DNA of 64,000 bases from JAVWJP01 sp036638975 (GCA_036638975.1 JAVWJP010000005.1:33747-97746), one strand, 5' to 3'; shown: positions 24,138 through 33,378, counted from the stretch's first letter. Notes: generated by a model from the letters alone, not told the origin. A program made the numbers and translations.

Positions 24138-25049
24138 ATGAACTCTGGTATATTACTTATAAACAAGCCGTCGGGTTTTACGTCTTTTGATGTTATAGCT
24201 AAAATGCGCGGTATGTCGCGGGTGCGCAAAATAGGGCATTCGGGCACCTTAGACCCTATGGCAACAGGGGTTTTGCCGTTGCTTTTTGAGAGCGCAACAA
24301 AGGCCTGCGACATTATGCCAAACCAAAATAAGCGCTATAAGGCACAGCTTTGCCTGGGGCTTACCACCGATACACAGGATATTACAGGCAAAATTCTTAC
24401 ACAATGCGAGTTTACTGCAAAAAAAGATGATGTTTTGGCTGTGCTGCCGCAATTCAGCGGTGACATTATGCAGCTTCCGCCTATGTATTCGGCGCTTCAA
24501 ATAGACGGTAGGCGCCTTTATGATATTGCCCGCGAGGGGCGTGAGGTGCACCGCGAGCTGCGCCCTGTAACCATTTATAATATAGCGCTTACAGAAGCTG
24601 ACGACGAAAAGCACCTTTATACGCTTGATATTTCGTGCTCTAAGGGCACTTATATTCGTACAATATGTAACGATATCGGACAAAAGCTGGGTTGCGGTGC
24701 GGTGCTTACGGCGCTTTGCCGCACCGAGGCTGCGGGCTTTACGCTTGCAGATTGCATCACCTTAGAGCAGGCGCAGCAGGCGGCTGATGAAGGCAGCTTG
24801 TTTGAACATTTGCTGCCGGTGGAGAGTGCTTTTAAAGATTTGCCGCGCATTACGCTTGATGCTTACCGCAGCAAGCTTTTTCAAAACGGTGTGCCCCTCT
24901 GTCTAAGTCATAATAAAATACCGCTTATAAGCGGCAGCTTTACCGTTTATAGTGATAATAATGTTTTTTTGGGGCTTGCACACAATAATTTAGAAAAAGA
25001 TGAGCTTGTTATGGACAAGCTTTTTGCAGTCATAAAGCAAGGGGGCTGA
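24138..25049 (+). CDS. truB: tRNA pseudouridine(55) synthase TruB
   Basis: A 303-residue enzyme that makes pseudouridine 55 in the T loop of tRNA. The start GILLINKPSGFTSFDVIAKMR and the catalytic motif GHSGTLDPMATGVLPLLF (nucleophilic Asp in LDP) are clear, as are PPMYSALQIDGRRLYDIAREG and SCSKGTYIRTICNDIG. RBS GGAGGGG precedes the ATG. Confidence 0.96.
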   Translation: MNSGILLINKPSGFTSFDVIAKMRGMSRVRKIGHSGTLDPMATGVLPLLFESATKACDIMPNQNKRYKAQLCLGLTTDTQDITGKILTQCEFTAKKDDVLAVLPQFSGDIMQLPPMYSALQIDGRRLYDIAREGREVHRELRPVTIYNIALTEADDEKHLYTLDISCSKGTYIRTICNDIGQKLGCGAVLTALCRTEAAGFTLADCITLEQAQQAADEGSLFEHLLPVESAFKDLPRITLDAYRSKLFQNGVPLCLSHNKIPLISGSFTVYSDNNVFLGLAHNNLEKDELVMDKLFAVIKQGG

Positions 25050-25055
25050 AGCTTT

Positions 25056-25964
25056 TTGAATGATATAACAGAGCTAAAGACGACGGCGGTTGCCCTTGGC
25101 TTTTTTGACGGTGTACACTTGGGACACAGGGCTGTAGCGGGTGAGGCGGTAAAGCTTGCCGATGCTATGGGGCTTACGCCCTGTGCTTTTACCTTTACAA
25201 TGAAAAACGCTGTAACTGCTGCTAAAGCAGGTGCGGGTCTTATATGCACAGAGGACGAAAAGGAATCAAGGCTTTCGGAGCTTGGCATTAAGAAGATATT
25301 TTGCCCCGATTTTGCGGAATTTAAGGACATGAGCGGAGAAGATTTTGTAAACGAGCTGCTCTGCAAAAGCTTTGGCGCAGCGGTGTTGTGCTGCGGAGAG
25401 GACTTTAGATTTGGCAAAAACGCGGCAAGCGGCACAAATGAGCTAAGTGCTTTATGCAAAAAACAGGGCATTGTACTTGCTGTAGTGCCGGCAGTACTGC
25501 AAAATGGCACGGTTATAAGCTCTACGGCTGTTCGCCGTGCAATATCTGCGGGCGATATGGCGCAGGCACGTCAGCTTTTAGGCAGGGCGTACAGCTTTAG
25601 CTTTAAGGTTGAGCACGGCAAAAAACTGGGGCGCACTATAAACGCACCTACTATAAACCAACATTTTGCAAATGAGCTTTTGCTGCCGCGCTTTGGTGTG
25701 TATGCTTCGTTTGCGCGTGTAGACGGTGTTTGGCACCCGTCAGTTACAAACATAGGCGTTAAGCCGACGGTTACAAGCGAGGGCACGGCGCTTGCCGAAA
25801 CCTGTATTATAGGGCTTGAACAAAACCTTTACGGTGAACTTGTAGAGGTAGCACCGGTTAGCTTTATGCGCGACGAAGCGAAGTTTTTGGGTGTGGAGCA
25901 GCTTAAAGCAGCTATAGAGGACGATATTGCAAAGGCTTTTGCCATTTGCGCAGAATATAAGTAA
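25056..25964 (+). CDS. ribF: Bifunctional riboflavin kinase/FAD synthetase RibF
   Basis: A 302-residue enzyme converting riboflavin to FMN and then FAD. The N-terminal adenylyltransferase has GFFDGVHLGH (near 19) and CGEDFRFGKNA. The C-terminal kinase has GRTINAPTIN, where most family members read GRTxGxPTAN, then LLPRFGVYAS and NIGVKPTV. The start is a TTG preceded by GGGGG at a long distance. The N-terminus is a few residues shorter than usual before the HIGH-like motif. Confidence 0.93.
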   Translation: MNDITELKTTAVALGFFDGVHLGHRAVAGEAVKLADAMGLTPCAFTFTMKNAVTAAKAGAGLICTEDEKESRLSELGIKKIFCPDFAEFKDMSGEDFVNELLCKSFGAAVLCCGEDFRFGKNAASGTNELSALCKKQGIVLAVVPAVLQNGTVISSTAVRRAISAGDMAQARQLLGRAYSFSFKVEHGKKLGRTINAPTINQHFANELLLPRFGVYASFARVDGVWHPSVTNIGVKPTVTSEGTALAETCIIGLEQNLYGELVEVAPVSFMRDEAKFLGVEQLKAAIEDDIAKAFAICAEYK

Positions 25965-25988
25965 AATTTAAAATTATTTTTCTAAATG

Positions 25989-26017
25989 TTTACAAATCTG
26001 TACAGTTGTGATATAAT
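25989..26017 (+). promoter_or_regulatory. Strong promoter of rpsO
   Basis: TTTACA, a 17-bp spacer and TATAAT, with TG one base before the -10 (extended -10). It gives rpsO its own transcript with a leader of about 108 bases. Confidence 0.75.
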
Positions 26018-26023
26018 AATAAG

Positions 26024-26129
26024 GCTAAACGCAAGCCGTTACCTCGGCACAGGGAGAAAGCCTCAGCCTTGAGGAATATACCTACCCTTTGCTTAGATAA
26101 GCGGTAAAATAAGAAAGAGGTATAATATT
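26024..26129 (+). promoter_or_regulatory. Structured rpsO leader, probable S15 autoregulatory element
   Basis: The leader holds GGCT/AGCC, CCTCA-GCCT-TGAGG and a longer TACC..GCTT-AGAT-AAGC-GGTA hairpin close to the start codon. Ribosomal protein S15 represses its own mRNA through leader structures in several bacteria. The fit to a known class was not tested. Confidence 0.5.
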
Positions 26130-26132
26130 ATG

Positions 26133-26396
26133 ATGCTAAAAGACGAAAAAACGGCGGTTATAGAAGCCAACCGTTTAACCGAAAACGACACAGGTTCACC
26201 CGAGGTTCAAATCGCGATACTTTCTAAAAGAATTGCCGATTTAACCGAGCATATCAAAATTCATAAAAAAGACCATCATTCCCGCCGCGGGCTGCTTAAA
26301 ATGGTTGGTCACAGACGCAACCTGCTTAACTACCTTATGAATAAGGATATTGAACGTTACCGTGCAATAGTTGCAAAGCTTGGTCTGCGTAAGTAA
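26133..26396 (+). CDS. rpsO: 30S ribosomal protein S15
   Basis: An 87-residue protein. DTGSPEVQIAILSKRI, HKKDHHSRRGLLKMVGHRRNLLNYL and KDIERY are diagnostic. Two adjacent ATG codons (26130, 26133) are possible; the second gives the family N-terminus MLKDEK. Lies between ribF and pnp, the common arrangement. Confidence 0.97.
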   Translation: MLKDEKTAVIEANRLTENDTGSPEVQIAILSKRIADLTEHIKIHKKDHHSRRGLLKMVGHRRNLLNYLMNKDIERYRAIVAKLGLRK

Positions 26397-26413
26397 TATT
26401 GTAAGTTGTATTA

Positions 26414-26446
26414 CCGAAAGGCAGATGAAAAACATCTGCCTTTCGG
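26414..26446 (+). terminator. Strong hairpin after rpsO
   Basis: A perfect 14-bp stem CCGAAAGGCAGATG/CATCTGCCTTTCGG with an A5 loop, 17 bases past the rpsO stop. The following sequence (CTTATATT) is only weakly T-rich, so it may be a partial terminator or a processing site before pnp. Confidence 0.6.
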
Positions 26447-26564
26447 CTTATATTATGGCGGCGTTAAGGTGTTTTAGCAGTGAATCGGCTGCTCAAGGTT
26501 TTGAACAGCGGCTTTACTGGCTAAACCCAAACGCTACTAAAAATAAAAAAACGGAGGTAGCATT

Positions 26565-28685
26565 ATGTTTGAAAATTTTAAAGTATTTGAAACCGAATAT
26601 GCCGGCAAAAAAATAAGCTTTGAAACAGGCAAGATGTGCGCGCTTTCAAACGGCTCGTGCCTTGTGCGCTATGGCGAAACCAGTGTTTTGTGCAATGTCA
26701 CCGCTTCATTAAAACCACGAGAGGGCGTAGATTTCTTTCCGCTTTCTGTCGATTATGAGGAAAAGCTTTATTCTGTAGGTAAGATACCAGGCTCGTTTAT
26801 AAAAAGAGAGTCGCGTCCTTCAGACAAAGCTATATTGGCATCTCGCTGTGTAGACCGCCCCATTCGTCCGCTTTTCCCAAAGGATATGCGCAACGATTGC
26901 TCTGTGGTTATGACGGTTATGTCCGTAGACCCCGATTGCTCACCTGAGCTTGCGGGTATGCTGGGTGTTTCGCTTGCCATAGCTATTTCGGATATTCCAT
27001 GGAACGGACCGATTTCGAGCGTAAGCATGGGCATTATTGACGGCAAAATTGTAATTAACCCAAATGCCGAGGAGCGCAAGGCTTCGCAGATGACAACCAC
27101 AGTTGTTTCTACCGCCGAGAAAATTGTTATGATAGAATCCGGCGCAAACGAAATTGACGACGACACCATGCTTGAAGCGATTATAATGGGACATGAAGAA
27201 AACAAAAAAATGGTTGCCTTTATAAAGAGCATAGCCGAGGAGATAGGAAAGCCTAAGTTTGCATTTGAATCTCAGGAAGTTGACCACGATATGTTTGAGG
27301 CTGTAAAAGCTTTTGCCATAGACCGTGTAAAAGTGGCGCTTGATACAGACGACAAAAATACGCGTGACGCAAGCCTTGCACCTATAATAGATGATATTCA
27401 CACAAAATTTGATGCAATCTATCCTGAAAAATCTGCCATGATAGATGAATGTATTTATAAGCTGCAAAAGTTTGTTGTTCGCCGTTGGCTTTTAGACGAG
27501 GGCAAACGTGTTGACGGGCGCGGCATTGATGAAATTCGTCCGCTTAATGCACAGGTAGGCTTAATACCGCGCGTGCATGGCTCTGGTATGTTCACCCGCG
27601 GGCAGACACAGGTGCTTACTATAGCAACCTTGGGGCAATTGCGCGAGGCACAGTCGCTGGACGGCATAGACGGCGAAGAAACAAAGCGTTATATGCACCA
27701 GTACAACTTCCCATCGTACTCTGTCGGCGAAACAAAGCCAAGCCGCGGCCCAGGTAGACGAGAAATTGGGCACGGAGCATTGGCAGAGCGCGCACTAGAG
27801 CCTGTTTTGCCAAGTGTTGACGAGTTCCCCTATGCAATGCGGCTTGTTTCGGAGGTTCTTTCCTCCAACGGCTCTACCTCACAAGGCTCTATCTGTGCTT
27901 CTACATTGGCTCTTATGGACGCAGGTGTGCCCATTAAAGCACCTGTTGCGGGTATTTCGTGCGGGCTTATCACCGAGGGCGAGCGCTGGATGACAATGGT
28001 TGATATACAGGGTCTTGAGGATTTCTTTGGTGACATGGACTTTAAAGTTGGCGGTACACACAAGGGTATCACCGCTATTCAGATGGACCTTAAAATAGAC
28101 GGTTTAACACCGGAGATTGTAAAGGAAGCCTTTGCAAAGACACACGCTGCCAGAGATTATATTTTGGACGATATCATGTTGCCGGTTATATCAAAGCCGC
28201 GCGAGGAGCTTTCAAAGTATGCGCCTAAGATGATATCCATACAAATTCCAGTGGACAAAATCCGCGAGGTTATAGGTTCGGGCGGTAAGGTTATACAAAA
28301 AATATGTGCCGACTGCAATGTTAAAATTGATATTGACGAGGACGGCAAGGTGCACGTTTCAGCCATCAACATGGACGATTGCAGACGCGCCGTACAGGTT
28401 ATAGAAACTATAGCCATAGACCCTGAGCTTGGGGCTATTTACAAGGGCAAGGTTACCCGCATAATGACATTTGGTGCTTTTGTTGAAATTGCGCCGGGTA
28501 AAGAGGGCCTATGCCATATTTCTAAGCTTGAAAATGCACGAGTAGAAAAGGTAGAGGACGTTGTTTCTGTCGGAGATGAGATTGTAGTAATGGTGACAGA
28601 GATAGACCCGCAGGGTAGAATTAACCTCTCGCGCAAGGACGCTATAGCAAAGCTTGAGGCTAAAAAAGCCGCCGAGAATAAATAA
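26565..28685 (+). CDS. pnp: Polyribonucleotide nucleotidyltransferase (PNPase)
   Basis: A 706-residue 3'-to-5' phosphorolytic exoribonuclease. It has two RNase PH-like domains (first with SFIKRESRPSDKAILASRC in pieces; second with GTHKGITAIQMDLKIDGL), a linking helical domain, a KH domain with IGSGGKVIQKICADC and a C-terminal S1 domain (GKVTRIMTFGAFVEIAPGKEGLCHIS). RBS GGAGG precedes the ATG. Length and domain order are normal. Confidence 0.97.
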   Translation: MFENFKVFETEYAGKKISFETGKMCALSNGSCLVRYGETSVLCNVTASLKPREGVDFFPLSVDYEEKLYSVGKIPGSFIKRESRPSDKAILASRCVDRPIRPLFPKDMRNDCSVVMTVMSVDPDCSPELAGMLGVSLAIAISDIPWNGPISSVSMGIIDGKIVINPNAEERKASQMTTTVVSTAEKIVMIESGANEIDDDTMLEAIIMGHEENKKMVAFIKSIAEEIGKPKFAFESQEVDHDMFEAVKAFAIDRVKVALDTDDKNTRDASLAPIIDDIHTKFDAIYPEKSAMIDECIYKLQKFVVRRWLLDEGKRVDGRGIDEIRPLNAQVGLIPRVHGSGMFTRGQTQVLTIATLGQLREAQSLDGIDGEETKRYMHQYNFPSYSVGETKPSRGPGRREIGHGALAERALEPVLPSVDEFPYAMRLVSEVLSSNGSTSQGSICASTLALMDAGVPIKAPVAGISCGLITEGERWMTMVDIQGLEDFFGDMDFKVGGTHKGITAIQMDLKIDGLTPEIVKEAFAKTHAARDYILDDIMLPVISKPREELSKYAPKMISIQIPVDKIREVIGSGGKVIQKICADCNVKIDIDEDGKVHVSAINMDDCRRAVQVIETIAIDPELGAIYKGKVTRIMTFGAFVEIAPGKEGLCHISKLENARVEKVEDVVSVGDEIVVMVTEIDPQGRINLSRKDAIAKLEAKKAAENK

Positions 28686-28702
28686 TTAATTTGCGATAAC
28701 TT

Positions 28703-28740
28703 GTAGGGGCTGATGAAGGCATCGGCCCCTACTGTATTTT
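28703..28740 (+). terminator. Terminator of pnp, palindromic element
   Basis: GTAGGGGCTGATG-AAGG-CATCGGCCCCTAC, a 13-bp stem with one T-G pair, followed by TGTATTTT. The GGGGCTGATG arm recurs at 46110-46160 after ftsH, so it may also belong to a dispersed palindromic repeat family. Confidence 0.75.
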
Positions 28741-28825
28741 GCAGATGTGTTTGCCATATTTATGAGTCCGTCTTTTTTGTTTTATGTCAACCGCAAAAAA
28801 ATTAAAAGTTTTTTTGTTTTTGGGG

Positions 28826-28854
28826 TTGACAAGTGTTCTTTTATAGTGTATACT
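28826..28854 (+). promoter_or_regulatory. Promoter of the ABC importer operon
   Basis: TTGACA, a 17-bp spacer and TATACT. The leader is about 65 bases with no T-box or other known riboswitch visible. Confidence 0.75.
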
Positions 28855-28925
28855 TTGGTAACAGACCAGTTTAAAGCGTTAAAGTGGTGTGGCATTAAAG
28901 CAAAACTATTAAGGAGGAAAAGAAG

Positions 28926-29918
28926 ATGAAAAAGGAAATGGCAAAAAGAGCAGCGGCCTTGCTGCTGGCGGCTTGCATGGCGTTATCAGTTACAGCCTGC
29001 TCTGCTAAAAAGGGCGGAAAAATGTTGAAAATAGGTGTTGTGCAGCTTGTAGAGCATACGGCGCTTGATGCGTCCTATAAGGGCTTTATAGATGGACTTG
29101 CCGAGGCTGGCTATGAGGACGGCAAAACTGTTACTATAGATTATCAAAACGCACAAGGAGAACAGGCAAACTGTGTAACTATTGCAGATAAATTTGTAAA
29201 TGACAAATGCAATTTGATTTTGGCTATAGCAACACCTGCGGCGCAGGCTGTGGCAAACAAAACAAAGGATATACCTGTTTTGGTGACGGCGGTTACAGAC
29301 CCTGCCTCTGCAAAGCTTGTGGCTACAAACGAAGCACCGGGCGGTAATGTAAGCGGAACATCTGACTTAAACCCCATTAAAGAGCAAATGGCACTGCTTA
29401 TGCAGCTTGTGCCTACAGCAAAAAAGGTTGGCTTTTTATACTGCTCAAGCGAGGCTAACTCGGCTTTTCAGGTAGAGCTTGCACGCGCTGAGCTTAAAGC
29501 CGCAGGGATAGAGTCACAAGATTTTACGGTTTCTAACTCTAACGAGCTGCAACAGGTGACACAGAGTATGGTTGGCAAGGTCGATGCTGTGTATATCCCC
29601 ACGGACAATATGCTGTCGGCAGGTATGACTACCGTTGCAAGCGTTACAACAGCCGCAAAGCTGCCTGTAATAGTCGGCGAGGGTGCTCAGGTAGAAAACG
29701 GCGGTCTTGCAACTTGCGGTATAAACTACTACAATTTGGGCAAGCAAACTGCGGCAATGGCTGTAAGAATACTAAAAGACGGTGCAAAACCGGCAGAAAT
29801 GCCCATAGAATACTTAGACAAAACAGAGCTTATCATAAACAAAGCTGTTGCAGAAGCCGTTGGTATTACAGTACCGCAAGAGCTTGCCGGCAAAGCAACA
29901 TTTGTCGAGAAAAAATAA
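28926..29918 (+). CDS. ABC transporter substrate-binding lipoprotein (TrpX-like, COG2984 type)
   Basis: A 330-residue lipoprotein: a basic start, a hydrophobic stretch and a lipobox (SVTAC, Cys25). The mature part has the two-lobe fold of the ABC_sub_bind family: IGVVQLVEHTALDASYKGFIDGL early on, then PVLVTAVTDPASAKLV, GGNVSGTSDLNPI and PVIVGEGAQVENGGLAT. Family members bind aromatic amino acids, mostly tryptophan, but other ligands occur, so the substrate is open. RBS AAGGAGG precedes the ATG. First gene of a three-gene importer. Confidence 0.9.
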   Translation: MKKEMAKRAAALLLAACMALSVTACSAKKGGKMLKIGVVQLVEHTALDASYKGFIDGLAEAGYEDGKTVTIDYQNAQGEQANCVTIADKFVNDKCNLILAIATPAAQAVANKTKDIPVLVTAVTDPASAKLVATNEAPGGNVSGTSDLNPIKEQMALLMQLVPTAKKVGFLYCSSEANSAFQVELARAELKAAGIESQDFTVSNSNELQQVTQSMVGKVDAVYIPTDNMLSAGMTTVASVTTAAKLPVIVGEGAQVENGGLATCGINYYNLGKQTAAMAVRILKDGAKPAEMPIEYLDKTELIINKAVAEAVGITVPQELAGKATFVEKK

Positions 29919-29945
29919 TTCAGCAAAATTTGGAGGAATATATTA

Positions 29946-30872
29946 ATGAATCTTTTGGCGGGAATAATAGGTGCAATGCCGGGTGCGGCGTCGCAGGGTG
30001 TTTTGTGGGGAATAATGACGTTGGGTGTGTATATTACCTATAAGGTACTCGATTACGCTGACCTGACAGTGGACGGCAGCTTTGCTACAGGCGGAGCGGT
30101 TACTGCTGTGCTTATAATAAACGGCATGAACCCGACACTAAGTTTGTTTTTTGCCCTTGTGGCAGGGTTTGGCGCGGGGCTTATTACAGGGGTGCTGCAC
30201 ACAAAGCTGCAAATTCCCGCTATACTTTCAGGTATACTTTCTCAGCTTGCGCTTTACTCTATAAATATAATGATAATGAGTAAAGCAAACACCCCGCTTT
30301 TGGGTGTAGAAACAGTTGTGACACAAGCTAAAAAAATTGTGCCTATGCTTTCTGACAATACTATAACACTTATGCTGGGCACGGTAGCCGCCGCCGTAAT
30401 AATAGCGGTGCTGTACTGGCTTTTTGGCACAGAGCTTGGCTGCTGTGTGCGCGCCACGGGCAACAACGAGTATATGGTGCGGGCGCTTGGCGGCAACACT
30501 GATGCGATGAAGATATTAGGGCTTATGCTTTCTAATGCACTTGTTGCGCTTTCGGGTGCTCTTGTTGCACAAACACAGGGCTATGCCGATGTAGGCATGG
30601 GTATAGGCGCTATAGTTATAGGGCTTGCCTCTGTAATTATAGGTGAGGTGCTTATGGGCAAGCGCTTTAGCTTTGCTTATAAGCTGGTATCTGTGGTTAT
30701 AGGCTCGGTGGTTTACCGCGTTATTATAGCTGTGGTGCTTCAGCTGGGTATGAAATCTACAAACCTAAAGCTGCTTACAGCGGTTATAGTTGCAATAGCG
30801 CTTTCTGTACCTGTTATAAAAAATAAATTATTATTGTTTAAAAACACGCGGCGCTTGCCGTCTGTAAAGTGA
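29946..30872 (+). CDS. ABC transporter permease (TrpY-like, COG4120 type)
   Basis: A 308-residue membrane protein with roughly eight hydrophobic segments. YKVLDYADLTVDGSFATGGAV near the start and GCCVRATGNNEYMVRALGGNTDAMKI in the cytoplasmic loop are conserved in this BPD-type permease family, related to branched-chain amino acid permeases. GGAGG precedes the ATG. It lies between the binding protein and the ATPase, 27 and 12 bp away. Confidence 0.92.
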   Translation: MNLLAGIIGAMPGAASQGVLWGIMTLGVYITYKVLDYADLTVDGSFATGGAVTAVLIINGMNPTLSLFFALVAGFGAGLITGVLHTKLQIPAILSGILSQLALYSINIMIMSKANTPLLGVETVVTQAKKIVPMLSDNTITLMLGTVAAAVIIAVLYWLFGTELGCCVRATGNNEYMVRALGGNTDAMKILGLMLSNALVALSGALVAQTQGYADVGMGIGAIVIGLASVIIGEVLMGKRFSFAYKLVSVVIGSVVYRVIIAVVLQLGMKSTNLKLLTAVIVAIALSVPVIKNKLLLFKNTRRLPSVK

Positions 30873-30884
30873 GGGGGCGCACAG

Positions 30885-31679
30885 ATGTTAAAAATAAACA
30901 ATGTTTCAAAAACCTTTAACGGGGGCACTATCAACGAAAAGGTTGCGCTCTCAGGCGTCAACCTTCACCTTGCACCCGGCGATTTTGTAACGGTTATAGG
31001 CGGTAACGGCGCAGGTAAGTCTACGCTTCTTAATTTAACAGCGGGTGTTTACAGCTGCGACAGCGGCTCTGTTGTTTTGGACAATGTGGATATTACACGT
31101 CAGCCCGAATATAAACGCGCGGCGCTTTTGGGCAGGGTTTTTCAAGACCCTATGCGCGGCACTGCTGCCGACATGGGCATAGAAGAAAACCTTGCCATGG
31201 CGTTTAGGCGCGGTAAGCGGCGCGGCTTGCGCTGGGGTATTACAAAGGCAGAGCGCGAGGACTATGTACAGCGCCTTGCTGTGCTGGGGCTGGGGCTGGA
31301 AACACGGCTTAGCTCTAAAGTCGGTTTGCTATCAGGCGGGCAGCGGCAGGCACTTACACTGCTTATGGCAACTCTGCAAAAGCCAAAGCTTCTGCTTTTA
31401 GACGAGCACACGGCGGCGCTGGACCCTAAAACTGCCGCTAAGGTTTTAGAGATAACCGAGAATATAGTGGCCCGAGATAAGCTTACGACGCTTATGGTAA
31501 CACACAACATGAAGGACGCAATACGCCTTGGCAACCGCCTTATAATGATGCACGAGGGAAATATTATATTTGATATAAGCGGGGACGAGAAAAAGAACCT
31601 TCATGTCAAGGATTTGCTTGAGAAGTTTGAAAAAGCAAGCGGTGATGAGTTTGCCAACGACAGAATGATACTTAACTGA
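30885..31679 (+). CDS. ABC transporter ATP-binding protein (TrpZ-like, COG1101 type)
   Basis: A 264-residue ATPase that powers the importer. Walker A GGNGAGKSTLLN (near 43), signature LLSGGQRQALTLL, Walker B LLLLDEHTAALD and switch His in VTHNMKDA. The stretch GRVFQDPMRGTAADMGIEENL is typical of the family. The operon ends with the terminator at 31742. Confidence 0.95.
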   Translation: MLKINNVSKTFNGGTINEKVALSGVNLHLAPGDFVTVIGGNGAGKSTLLNLTAGVYSCDSGSVVLDNVDITRQPEYKRAALLGRVFQDPMRGTAADMGIEENLAMAFRRGKRRGLRWGITKAEREDYVQRLAVLGLGLETRLSSKVGLLSGGQRQALTLLMATLQKPKLLLLDEHTAALDPKTAAKVLEITENIVARDKLTTLMVTHNMKDAIRLGNRLIMMHEGNIIFDISGDEKKNLHVKDLLEKFEKASGDEFANDRMILN

Positions 31680-31741
31680 TGCTGTGTTAATTGCGTATGC
31701 GCCCAGCAGGCTATTCGGATTAAAATTATTGAATATCATAC

Positions 31742-31773
31742 AAAAAAAGCTGTTACGGTTTAATTTGCCGTAA
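31742..31773. terminator. Bidirectional terminator between the importer and mnmA
   Basis: AAAAAAGCTGTTACGG / CCGTAACAGCTTTTTT, a long perfect stem with A and T flanks, placed between two converging transcripts. Confidence 0.9.
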
Positions 31774-31817
31774 CAGCTTTTTTAATAGTGCAGGTACTAA
31801 AGCACGTGCAGTTATAT

Positions 31818-32948
31818 TTATTCTATTATCCCGCCGCCTAAAACAAAGCCGTCGTTTGTGTACCAAACCATGCTTTGCCCCGGTGCAGGTGCGCGCTGAG
31901 CTTCCTCAAAAACCACGCTTGCTGCCGGCGCCTGCGCTTTGTCACCTTGTGTAATTTTTACAAGTGCCGCCGCCGGCTGTGCAACAGAGCGAATTTTAAC
32001 CTTGCAGCTTATGCCCGCAGAACTGTCTTTAAAAGTACTGTGCCCATCACAAATTGTAGAGTCGCAGTTGTAGCTGTCCATAAGCGGGTGCGCCTGCAAA
32101 AAGCAGCTGCAAAGCTTTGCGGCTTCGGCATACTCGTCACCGCCGTCCGCTAAATAAATTCTGTTTTGCACTGCGTCTATTTTTTTTATAAAGACAGGGC
32201 GTCCAAGCGCGATGCCAAGGTGCTTTCTCTGCCCAACGGTATAGTGCAAAATACCGCTGTGTCTGCCGCAGATTGTTCCGTCGGGTGAGATAAAATCTCC
32301 GCAGGGCACTTTGCCTGTAAGTGCTTCTATATAACCGGCATAATTGTTGTTTGGTATAAAGCAAATTTCTTGACTGTCCGGTGCTTTTGCGGCGGGCAGA
32401 CCCGCAGACTCGGCAATTTGCCTAACCTCGCTTTTGCTTAGCGCCTGCAATGGCAGCAAAAGGCGCGACAAAACATCTTGCCCTAAGCGGTAAAGCATAT
32501 AGCTTTGGTCGCGCTGTAGGTTTTGTGCCTGATGCAGTAAAAAGCGTGTGCGTCCATTGTCCTCAATTGGCACAATTCCCGCATAATGCCCCGTGGCTAT
32601 ATATTTTATATTTAAGCTGTCTGCAGTGTCGCATATAAGCTTAAACTTTATGGCGGGGTTGCACATTATACATGGGTTTGGTGTGCGTCCTGCGCGGTAT
32701 TCCTCGCAAAAAGGGATAATAACCTGCGCTTTAAATTCGTCGTGGCGGCTTATTATATGCAGAGGAACGTCAAGCTTTGCGGCGTTTTCTTTTGCTGCTT
32801 CAACAGTTTTAGAGGCTGCGGGGTGCAAATCCAGCACTGCGGCTTCAACCGTGTAGCCCTGTTTTTGCAGCAGATAAACACAAGCGGAGGAATCTACTCC
32901 CCCGCTTAATGCTACAAGCACGCGTTTTTCATCAGTGTTGGCAGGCAT
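31818..32948 (-). CDS. mnmA: tRNA-specific 2-thiouridylase MnmA
   Basis: About 376 residues; thiolates U34 of tRNA Lys, Glu and Gln. The ATP-binding loop is ALSGGVDSS (13-21). Where E. coli MnmA reads NPDxxCN this protein reads NPCIMCN, giving C93xxC96, and a third cysteine, C196, sits in DSQEICFIPN. This is the three-cysteine type reported to hold a 4Fe-4S cluster, unlike the DxxC type. The segment between the P-loop and this motif is short. The ATG at 32948 overlaps the nifU end by 17 bp; no strong RBS is seen, so coupling is likely. Upstream TTG/GTG codons are alternatives. Co-transcribed with nifS and nifU, its sulfur and cluster suppliers. Confidence 0.95.
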   Translation of the reverse strand: MPANTDEKRVLVALSGGVDSSACVYLLQKQGYTVEAAVLDLHPAASKTVEAAKENAAKLDVPLHIISRHDEFKAQVIIPFCEEYRAGRTPNPCIMCNPAIKFKLICDTADSLNIKYIATGHYAGIVPIEDNGRTRFLLHQAQNLQRDQSYMLYRLGQDVLSRLLLPLQALSKSEVRQIAESAGLPAAKAPDSQEICFIPNNNYAGYIEALTGKVPCGDFISPDGTICGRHSGILHYTVGQRKHLGIALGRPVFIKKIDAVQNRIYLADGGDEYAEAAKLCSCFLQAHPLMDSYNCDSTICDGHSTFKDSSAGISCKVKIRSVAQPAAALVKITQGDKAQAPAASVVFEEAQRAPAPGQSMVWYTNDGFVLGGGIIE

Positions 32949-33363
32949 GACAGTCACCAATCTCGCCAACTATAGGCGTGGGGTCTACACCAAGACGTGT
33001 GTAATAGTCTGAAATAGCCGCACGAACAGCCTGCTCTGCAAGCACAGAGCAATGTATTTTTACAGGCGGCAAGCCTTCTAACGCCTCTACAACTGCTTTG
33101 TTGGTAAGCTTTAATGCGTCTTCAATGCTTTTTCCCTTTATCATTTCGGTTGCCATAGAGCTTGTGGCTATAGCCGCACCGCAGCCGTAGGTTTTAAAAC
33201 GTACGTCCGCTATAATTCCTTTTTCTACCTTAATGTACATCTTCATAATATCGCCGCATTTTGCGTTGCCCACTTCACCAATACCGTTTGCATCGGCAAG
33301 CTCACCCACATTGCGCGGGTTAGAAAAATGCTCCATAACTTTTTCGCTGTATAACATTGCCAT
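32932..33363 (-). CDS. nifU: Fe-S cluster assembly scaffold NifU/IscU
   Basis: A 143-residue scaffold on which 4Fe-4S or 2Fe-2S clusters are built. The three ligand cysteines appear in NAKCGDIMKMY, KTYGCGAAIATSS and IHCSVLAEQAV. This is the short IscU-type protein common in anaerobes, not the three-domain NifU. A C-terminal tail with CHACQH adds two cysteines and two histidines. RBS GAGAGGA precedes the ATG. Follows nifS by 15 bp. Confidence 0.95.
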   Translation of the reverse strand: MAMLYSEKVMEHFSNPRNVGELADANGIGEVGNAKCGDIMKMYIKVEKGIIADVRFKTYGCGAAIATSSMATEMIKGKSIEDALKLTNKAVVEALEGLPPVKIHCSVLAEQAVRAAISDYYTRLGVDPTPIVGEIGDCHACQH

Positions 33364-33378
33364 TTTAAAAATCCTCTC

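Noticed and set aside
26371..26616. Small plus-strand frame spanning the rpsO-pnp gap
   Set aside because: It crosses the rpsO hairpin and the pnp start, has no RBS and shows no protein-like features.
28855..28925. Tryptophan T-box before the TrpXYZ-like importer
   Set aside because: The leader is too short and has no T-box sequence (TGGGTGGNACC-like) or specifier hairpin.
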